Below, one piece after another: positions 48,801 to 57,800 of a stretch of 64,000 bases of DNA (position 1 is its first letter; each line of letters starts with the position of its first letter). Location: positions 17,947,820-18,011,819 of the forward strand of contig CM042086.1 of assembly GCA_023512835.1 (NCBI GenBank), in the 5' to 3' direction. The position numbers and the translations under genes were made by a program. Under the pieces are notes generated by a model. That model made no database searches and was not told the origin of the DNA. It saw only the letters and a list, made by a program, of their open reading frames with translations. Origin of the DNA: Taxillus chinensis. Taxonomy: Eukaryota > Streptophyta > Magnoliopsida > Santalales > Loranthaceae.

Positions 48801-51800
48801 GGAAAGCTTCGTAGTAAAGAAGAGAAACAACTATGAATGGATGAAAAAAATATATTGATTTTCGAGAGAGAAAGAGGATTCTACTATTATACGTAACGGG
48901 AGTCACCTCCTAGTTTAGGTGAGGGGGAGTCGTTACATTCTCTTAATTCTAATCCTATAATAATTGAATCAAGTAAATATGAGAGGCCAGCTTGGATATT
49001 TGACAAATATTAGATCGGACGAAATATTACTCTCAAGTCTGATCTTCCTCTCAATGACACTATCATGCCATCAGACAATTCTTCTGGGATTGATCATGCA
49101 GCACAAATTCTCGCTGACGTAGTTGACTCTTCGCCAATGGTATATAGGTGAAGAATGCCTTTCTTCATGGTGATTTGATGGAATAAGTATATATAGAACC
49201 TCCTGATTTTACACCGAAAGAAGCAAAGGTATGTAAACTAAAAAAGTTATATGGTTTGAGACAGTCACCAACGGCTTAGTTTAACCGATTGAGGGATATA
49301 GTTTCAAGCAGTCTTTGGCTTATCACATTGTTCTATAAAAAGAGAAGAAAATGATATTACATTGCTACTTGTTTATGTTGATGATATGATTGTTACATGT
49401 AATAACATATCTAAGATAAAAAAGCTTCGTTGTTATTTAACGAAGGAATTTGAGATGAAAGACTTGAAGGCTTTAAAATACTTCCTTGGCATTGAAATAT
49501 CTCGATCCAAATAGGAACTTTTTCTCTCAACAGAAGTATGTTCTAGACCTCCATGCTGAAATTGATAACTCGGCTTACACATCTGCTGATACTCCTATTG
49601 AGATGAATCAAGGTTCAAAAATACGTGAGGCGGGAACGGTACGGCCGAAGGCTGTACGGATATACGGGCGCCTCAGTACGGTCGAGGCGGGCGCCTCAAC
49701 CTTACACAATAATTTTATGCTAGAAATATTATCATACTAAAATAACTTAAATTTCTCCGTGTCATCAAAAAAAAATTTTCATTTCATCTCTAACTTCTGG
49801 TTGAACTTTTGGACATGGGGCAACATTACCCCTTTTACCTGCAAGATGTTCCTTCAATCTAAATACACCCTCTCTTATTTCCTTTTCACAAAATTTGCAT
49901 CGAATATACTTATATCCTTTTTTTTATCTTTCTCAATTTCAATCCCATACTTCCAAGCTGATCTTTTCTTTGATTGCTTGCCATTACACCACAAATGAAA
50001 GTATGCTCAATGATTAACAACAATAAACAACACTGCAGTTTGAATAATTAAACATAAAAACTAATATTAATGTTATTAATATATAAAATAATGTTAATTA
50101 AATAAAAACAATTAGAAAAATATATATTAAGTATAATATATACTCACAGCCACACAGAGAGTTGACGAGAGAAGTGACAGAGGGAAAGACAGACGCGACG
50201 CGAGGCACGGCGAGGCTGCGTCGAGGCTCGCGAGACTGCGTCGACGGGAGGCAAGGCTCGGCGAGGCTTGGCGAGGCTGTGTCGAGCTCGGCGAGAGTGC
50301 GTCGACGCGAGGTGAGGCTTGGCGAGGCTACATCGATGCGAGGCGAGGCGAGGCGAGGCTGCGTTGATGCAAGATGAGGCTCGGCGAGGCTGCGTCGAGG
50401 CACGGCGCGGCGAGGGACAGATCGTCGATGACGATCGCAGCGATCGTCGGTCGAGGCGGCTACGTCGGGTACTGAGGTAGGGCTGTGTGAAACGATACGT
50501 TTTTTATAGGTTGTTTTTTATTTAAAAATAAAGTCGCCCCTCACCGTACCGGCCGGAGAGCGGCCGGCAGACGGTGAGGCGGCCGCCTCACCCGCCCAGA
50601 ATGGCCGGCGAGTGTTCGCCGGCTCAGAGCGGCCGCCTCTATACGGTCAGCTGCTGAGGCGCCGAGGCACCGTACAAAGACGGCGCCTCTGTACGTATTT
50701 TCAAACCATGAGATGAATCATGGTCTAACTATCTATCCTGATCAGGTTCTAATGAATAAAGAGAGATATCAAAGGTTAGTAGGAAAATTAATCTATCTAA
50801 CTCACGCTAGACCTGATATTTCGTATCATTTAATATTGTGAGTCAATTCATGCATAATACAAATGATCAACATATGGGTGCTATGAACCGTATTATGGAT
50901 TATTTGAAGTTTTCTCCAGGCAAAGGTATTCTATTTTCCAAGCATAAACACCTAGACATTATGAGATACACCGACTCTAACTTTATTGGACAAAAAGTCT
51001 ACTTCAAGGTATATATCATTTGTGAGTGGTAATCTGATAATTTGGTAGACCAAGAAATAAAATGTGATTTCTCTATCTTGTGCAGAAATCGAATATCATA
51101 CTGTTCATCATGTTACTCAACAGCTTACATGACTACGTATTCTTTTACAAGACATTGGTAATGGTCCTCAGAAGCCAGTGATACTCTTGTATGATAACAC
51201 AGCTACTATCGAGATAGCTAATAATACAGTACAGCATGATCGTACCAAGCATAATGAATTTGACAAGAATTACATCAAGGATAATCTAAATTCTAGTATA
51301 ATGGAGGTTTCCTACATTAAGAGAGCAAAATAATTGGCTAATGTGATAACTCATACAATTACTGGTGTTTCCTTACATACTACTTTGTCCAAGTTGGAGA
51401 TGTGATATCTTTGCACCAATTAAGGAGGAGAATTGAAAAGAATCTTCAATTCATTAGTTGTCATATATCTTATAATCAATTAATTAGTTGTCATATATTT
51501 TGTAATTAAGTTGTTTCCTAAATAGATTTATTTCCTAATTTAGGCCATCATAATTGTATATATGTGCGTGTATAATCATTCATCTAATATGATCAATAAA
51601 AAGAAAAATTTATTTTTCTCTTATTTTCTAGTTCTCTTTTTGTCAAAGAAGTTGAACATATCCAAGTAAAATTGGATCTAGTCGAGGGATGTCCAATGCC
51701 TCTTCATGGCTTGGCGAGTCCCCAATTGTACTAGATGGCAACATAAAACATTGATGCAATCAATCCCAATTGCTATCACATGAATTATATGGATGGAGCG

Positions 51801-54800
51801 CAATAGGAAAGTGTTCAGGGACAAAAGGAAACAAGCAAGAAATATTTAGCAAAAAAGTATTATATTTTGCTGATTATTGGACTCATGCAAACAACCATAA
51901 CATGTCGCTAGCAATATATTCCTTTTCAAATATTTTGAGCTAGCATCATCACCGCACCTCATAATCATGAATCCATTAATTTAGCTGTTCTTTTTAAATT
52001 TCCTTCCATCAACAACAAAAAAACTCCATGATTACTTATTTCACACAAATAAAACGTTAGGACCAACCACTTGGTTCAGTATGAACCAATTTACCGAATA
52101 AGATTTACCACATTTTTACCAATTGTTTTTTAGTCCACCGATTACCCAATAAACCCTTTACCACTTTTTTATTGTCTGAATTTTTAACCCACTAAAATAT
52201 CAATAAAACAACTTTAACCAAACAAAACAATGATAAAGGAAAGTAAATTAAAAATAAACTTAAAATATTTGTAGCCAATAAAATTCAATATATAACATAA
52301 TATATTATATATAGCATCTATATTTTATAATTAACTATATATTTCATCAATTATTGAGGAAGTATAACATGTATATCATAATTACTGAATTCAAAAGAAA
52401 TTAGCACAAATTTATCGATTTCCTGACTATTTCAAAAATATTCACCAAATATTTACCAATTTACAAAATTTGTTGGTAAAAACCAATTTAGGCCCAGCCC
52501 TACGAACCATGACTCTTATACACAGTTCTTTTAATCAATGTTGAATACTAGCATGGATGAAAGACACAGCAAAGGATCAGCCTTTCAAAACGGAGACATT
52601 CCAGCATGATGGGATACAACAGACCAAAGAAAAGTGAAAGTTGTCCAGAACATAAAGAATGCACACAAGTAAAGCCGAACCACCCCAATACGCTCATGGA
52701 AAATATAGAATTCTAGTTATCCCACAAACACCCCATCCCCTCGCCTCAGGTGCACAAAAGTAACATAAGACAAAATTGGATGATGCATAAATATTTTTGC
52801 AGCACCTAATGGAGAAATTACAACGATTTAGTTTAACAGTCAATGTGTACCTTGCGTGGTTTTGATGTCATCGCCATATCTTCAGCTTGAAGAGAGCGAA
52901 GAAAAGCTAAAATTGAACACACAACCGGCGATAAAACCAACACAGTGACCCCAAATTCAAACTACATACCATGTTTGACCAATTTCCATGTCAGAGAACA
53001 TAAACGATTAAGCTTAAAAAAAATAAAATAAAAATTCAATACAATCCGGATGTGCATTAACATAAGACAAAGCATAAAAAACCTTTCTTACCTGTTGGTG
53101 CAAAGCATGTGAAACCATAATGGCCTTTGGCCGATAAACGGCCACTATAACCGTTTCAAGAACGAAAATTAAACTAAAGAGGGCCCATGCTCGCTCAGGA
53201 GTACCTGCTATGTACTGTAAAACAATTCTAGACAATTGAAGCCACTTTTCAAGCCCTTTAAGCCTCAGTTCCTCGGATAAGGAAATTAGATTAGGCAAAG
53301 CATTTCCAAAACCATTTGAGTCAATAACAGCTATATCATTGTTGTCACCATGATCTTGATCTGCATCTAAACTACTCCTCTGCAGCAATGCCAGGATGGT
53401 TGGATCCAAGCCCTTCTCTTTCAACATCATGGCAAAGTTAGGATCTAATCCTTTATTCTCTAACAAACTACTTAATTCACGATCACCCTGTCTCACTTTC
53501 TTTTTCAACATAGATGCGACCCTCGGATCATTCAGCTTTTCTTGAAATACACTAGCAAAATTCAAATCTAGCATTTGTAGATTTGCTGAAGCTGATGAAC
53601 CTGACTCATAGCCTTGGCTATCAAGATTGCTACTAGAACAAACTCCCAAATGAGGGTTACTATGGTCAACAAATTTATCAGCTAAGAGTATTCCTACTTC
53701 AGGCTCCTGAACAACTGAGCGACAAGAACTACTCCGAACTGCTAAGCTTGGACGCCCACTGTCTATGCTCTTATCACTGTTAATTCCTTCATAAGAACTG
53801 CCAGTTCCACAGATGACAGCATTATTCCAGTTATTAGCATCACCAGCACAATGTGCAACAGTTCGGCCATTGACTTCAATAACATTACCAAGGTGACTTG
53901 CTTCAACACTGCTGCTGCGTTTCACGCTAGAGCCACAGCCTTCAGACGAGCCAGATGAACTATTTTGCTCTTTCTTACGAAATCCCTCCCTGAGACGAAT
54001 CACTGTGCCCTGTAACGCATCTCTTCTAGCAGTCAATGGATCAGTAATTGATAGATGTCGACAAACAGCAGCCCCTAAAAGCATAGATGCTAAAACTGCA
54101 TAGCTAATGCAATGACCCAAGTACCTAAGAGAAGGGAAAACGACAACATGAAATCAGTACATCAAAAAAATCGTGCACATGACAGATAATGTTCAGATGC
54201 AAGATAGGAACAGACCAATAATGAACCCCAAAACAAATTAGGAAAACCCGAGAAATTCCTGCAACAAAGAGTGCTAAAATGCGGCTTCTTAGAAGCTGAA
54301 ATCCATACAAGCACGCTCCCAAGTTCCAATCTTCAAAATAATAAACACCATTTAGAAAAATCCATACTTTACACAAAATTTAAATGATTACACTAATTAT
54401 AATTGACAGCAATCGCAGTGTGCAAAACAAAGTAAAGAGGGAAATACCAAGAATGATAACAGCAGCTGAAGTGATGGCCCCAAGCCAATGTGCCTCCTTA
54501 GCTGTTTGTCCATATAAGACGGAGTACACAAGAAGTACAACAATTGAGCAAAGGTAGAGCAACCCAAGATGTCTAGCCCTAGACAGTGGTATCAGAAGTA
54601 TATCAAAACCAGACAAAAATCTAATCCAGATGCCAGAATTTCATACATGAAAAGCAATGAAGCCACTCAAACAGCAGAAACATTGAGGGCTTGCCTGCTA
54701 GATTCTCGAGGATATAACTCATTTGGATCTGGAGGTTCTGATAAGCAAGACACAGGACCAACATCAATACAATCAGAATAAGCAAATTTGTAGGCCTTCC

Positions 54801-57800
54801 GCACATACTCATCCACGTCTAAACCATTTCCTGTGGAAGTTGATTGAGTATATTTTAAGAAATAAAAAATGGAATTATTAGCAAGGTGATTAGAATGCAG
54901 CATTACGCAAATATTCAGGTAGTTGTTGGTGTGTCATGATATCATCAGATAACACTACAAAAGGATTATTACAAATTTACAAGGTACAGAATGTAAAAGA
55001 CTAACCATTAAAAACCATTCTGCAAATAAAGAGCATGTTGACTGCTAGAGCAATTGCTGATACGCCAAAAAAGAATCCAGATGGCGAATATTGCTTAGAT
55101 GCACTTGAACCTGTACTTACATACACAGCACAAAGTTCATATGCACAGAGTAGAGCAACAGACAGAAGAAGAAGAATGGCAACAGCTCCTGTCAAAGAAG
55201 CCAAGAGGATGAGTAACAGAATAAAAATCAAAACCAACAAAAAAAAAAATCAAATGATTCTAACGCGTTCAAAGTTAGCAATCCCACCTGGAAGTGATCA
55301 ATAAAACCAATTCAAGGTTAAATTGATTAGAGCCTTCCAAGAAAACAATAAGATTAAGGTCATCATATTTGCTATCACATTGTCTACTCAACATAACATA
55401 AGAGATATGCTCTTTGTCTAACTGTGAATATAGACCCCATTGTGTTCATCTTCCAAAAGCAAGCATTAAGCAAGGTAGTCAAAAGCGCTAGGCGCACAGG
55501 ATACCCTATCGCTTTAAGCGCAAAAAAAAGTGCTCACTTTAGTGAAGCGAAGCGCATCCATAACATATCACAGCAATTTTGTTAATATTGAAACTAATAG
55601 AATGGTTTGATGAAATGTGTATATGATGATATGTGTATATCTACTTTGAATTTCAACATTCATATCAACTTCACAGCTTAATATCCAAAACAAACATAAT
55701 TTTATTGTTTAATATCACGTTACTGATTCTCACAGCATACATGTAAACGTTACTGATTCACAGCATACATGTACACGTTTCTAAATCGTTGATAGCTTGA
55801 GAAGAGAAAGAGCTAAAATAATTCTATTATTTAATATAATCATATGTCTACAGCGCACAGTTTAATAGTTGAGAAGCACAGAGATCGAGGTAGAGGCTGA
55901 AGTCATCCGTCGCCGTTGAGGGTCATCGTCCATCGCCGTTGAGGGTTGTCGTCCGTCGCCGAACAGAGGTCGTCTGTCGTCGAGGTCTTCTGTCGATGGA
56001 TCGTCGAGCAGATGCCATCGTCCGTCGCCAAGCAGACCCGTCGTTCGTTGCCGTGCAGAGGTTGTCCGTCGTCAAGGTCTTCCATCGATGGATCGTCGCA
56101 CAAACGTTGTTGTCCGTCGCCGAGTTCGACGTCGAGGTCTTCCGTCGATGGCGAGATCGCATTTGGATGGTCTAGCATCGGACGATCGGAGATGGCGTCG
56201 CTCGTCACTGGGGTTGCTCGTCGATGGCGTTGCTCGTGGATGGAAGGAAGCGTAAGAGGAAAGTGTAATCTTTCCTATCTTTTGTGAAAGAAGCGTAAGA
56301 AGCGAGCGCCTCTCGTGTCACCCAAAAGCGCAAGAAGCACAGCAAGGCGCTATGCCTTGCCTCCCTGACGCGCTGGAGTCCCCTAGTGCTGCGCTTGGTG
56401 CGCTTAAGAGCTAGGGCGCTTACTTTCAACTACACTGGCATTAAGATGAAGGTTCTATTGATCCTACAATAAACAGAATCACCTTATGATTCCTTGTTTT
56501 GTGAAGAGGGTTTAATTAATACTCAATACCATATACTTCTTCGACAGACCAAGACGCAAGCTAACAACTTTTGAAAACCTAAATAGCAATTGATTTTCCC
56601 TGGCATACAACTTAACAGTATGTTTGGATGGGATGGGACATCCAAATAAGTATTAGATCAATTGACAAGTAGCAAGATCCCAGTAACTCTTTCAGTTTCA
56701 GCTGAAACTAAATAAAGATTTGCATTAAACATGTAACTTGGTATCATTGGGTCCTATAATTCAAATGTCAAACTCCAATTTCAGATTATACTAATAAATA
56801 ACAAGTAATTTATTGTTCCCTGTTGATTAGTTTAATATAATAAAATAAAATAAAAAACTTTTTTAGTTTCTCTTGATTTCTCTCAATTAAACGATGAAGC
56901 AATAATTTAGCATTTTCCTCTCTTGTTTTCAGCTCTTCAAGGTCCAAATAATTGGAAGCAAACTAAGTGCTAAAGAACCAAACGCCAGGGAAAATTATTC
57001 TGCTAAAAAGAGCTACACTTTTGCTTCTTCCTCTTTGAATGCTTCCACTTGTTATTCTCGTTTCACTCAAACATATGTACTGGCAGTTTCTCTTCCATTG
57101 TTAAAGTTATCAATTCCATGTCATTTGTTCATATTTTATACTCCAAAGCTTGACCTTCATGATGAAGGATGCATCCCCAAAAATGCATGTATTGAATGAC
57201 TCCAAAAAATATAATAATAATAATAATAATCACTCAAACTACTAAGGACTATAAAAATGCTCATGGGCAATACACAAACATATAAACCATACTCTAGTAA
57301 ATATCCAAGATGAGAGCCTAGACATGTGAATAAATAAGGAAAATAAAGATCAGCAATCACTGGAAAAATAAATAATTTTACTTAGTTCAATAAAAGAAAC
57401 AAGATCAAGAAAGGCATACTAGAGCTTTGCCACTTTGTCCTCCACCACAACATGATTGAATAAAATGCCAAAAGAAGGGCCGTGCCAGCCATTATTATGG
57501 CAAGGCCAATTATATTTTGACCCAATATGGCAATCAACCAGCATCCCCATATGATAAGCACCACAATAGGAGAGAAAACAACTATACATGCTGAAACAGT
57601 CAGAAATTGACAAAGCACACCCAGCTGGGGTCCTTGAAATATGTGTGGCCATTTCCGAGCAAAGATCCAACTGCAAAGGCAAAGAACAAACATCAACAAA
57701 TTAAAATTATACGCGTATGGCGACTTTTTTATCAAAATATCTATGAAGAATTTTAATAGTGTCACTCCAGTCACGCTTGCAAGTGAATTTCTGTAAGGGT

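Larger units (their letters stand above)
46193..51630 (+). mobile_element. Ty1-copia element C, degenerate, antisense in DEK1 intron 8
   Basis: LTRs lie at 46193-46365 and 51434-51630 (shared CATCATAATTGTATATAT and AATATGATCAATAA). A primer-binding site TTGGTATCAAAGC follows the left LTR, and a polypurine tract (TTAAGGAGGAGAA) precedes the right. Remnants in order: protease WVIDTGATDHMTSN (about 46812-46853, motif intact), then integrase (CQQCIYDKNHHVPFK, YVHTDVWGPF, YTPQQNGIAKRKN) at about 47290-47700. Next come reverse transcriptase fragments (KNAFLHGDLM, LYGLRQSPTA) at 49150-49500, the connection domain after 50725 (RLVGKLIYLTHARPDISY) and RNase H near 51080-51350. Stops and frameshifts are numerous. 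Two DNA transposons are nested inside it. It is not active. Confidence 0.88.

Noticed and set aside
55903..56287. Frames of 74-113 codons on both strands in DEK1 intron 2
   Set aside because: They come from a CGTCCGTCGCCG-type tandem array within an hAT element; both strands are equally open.
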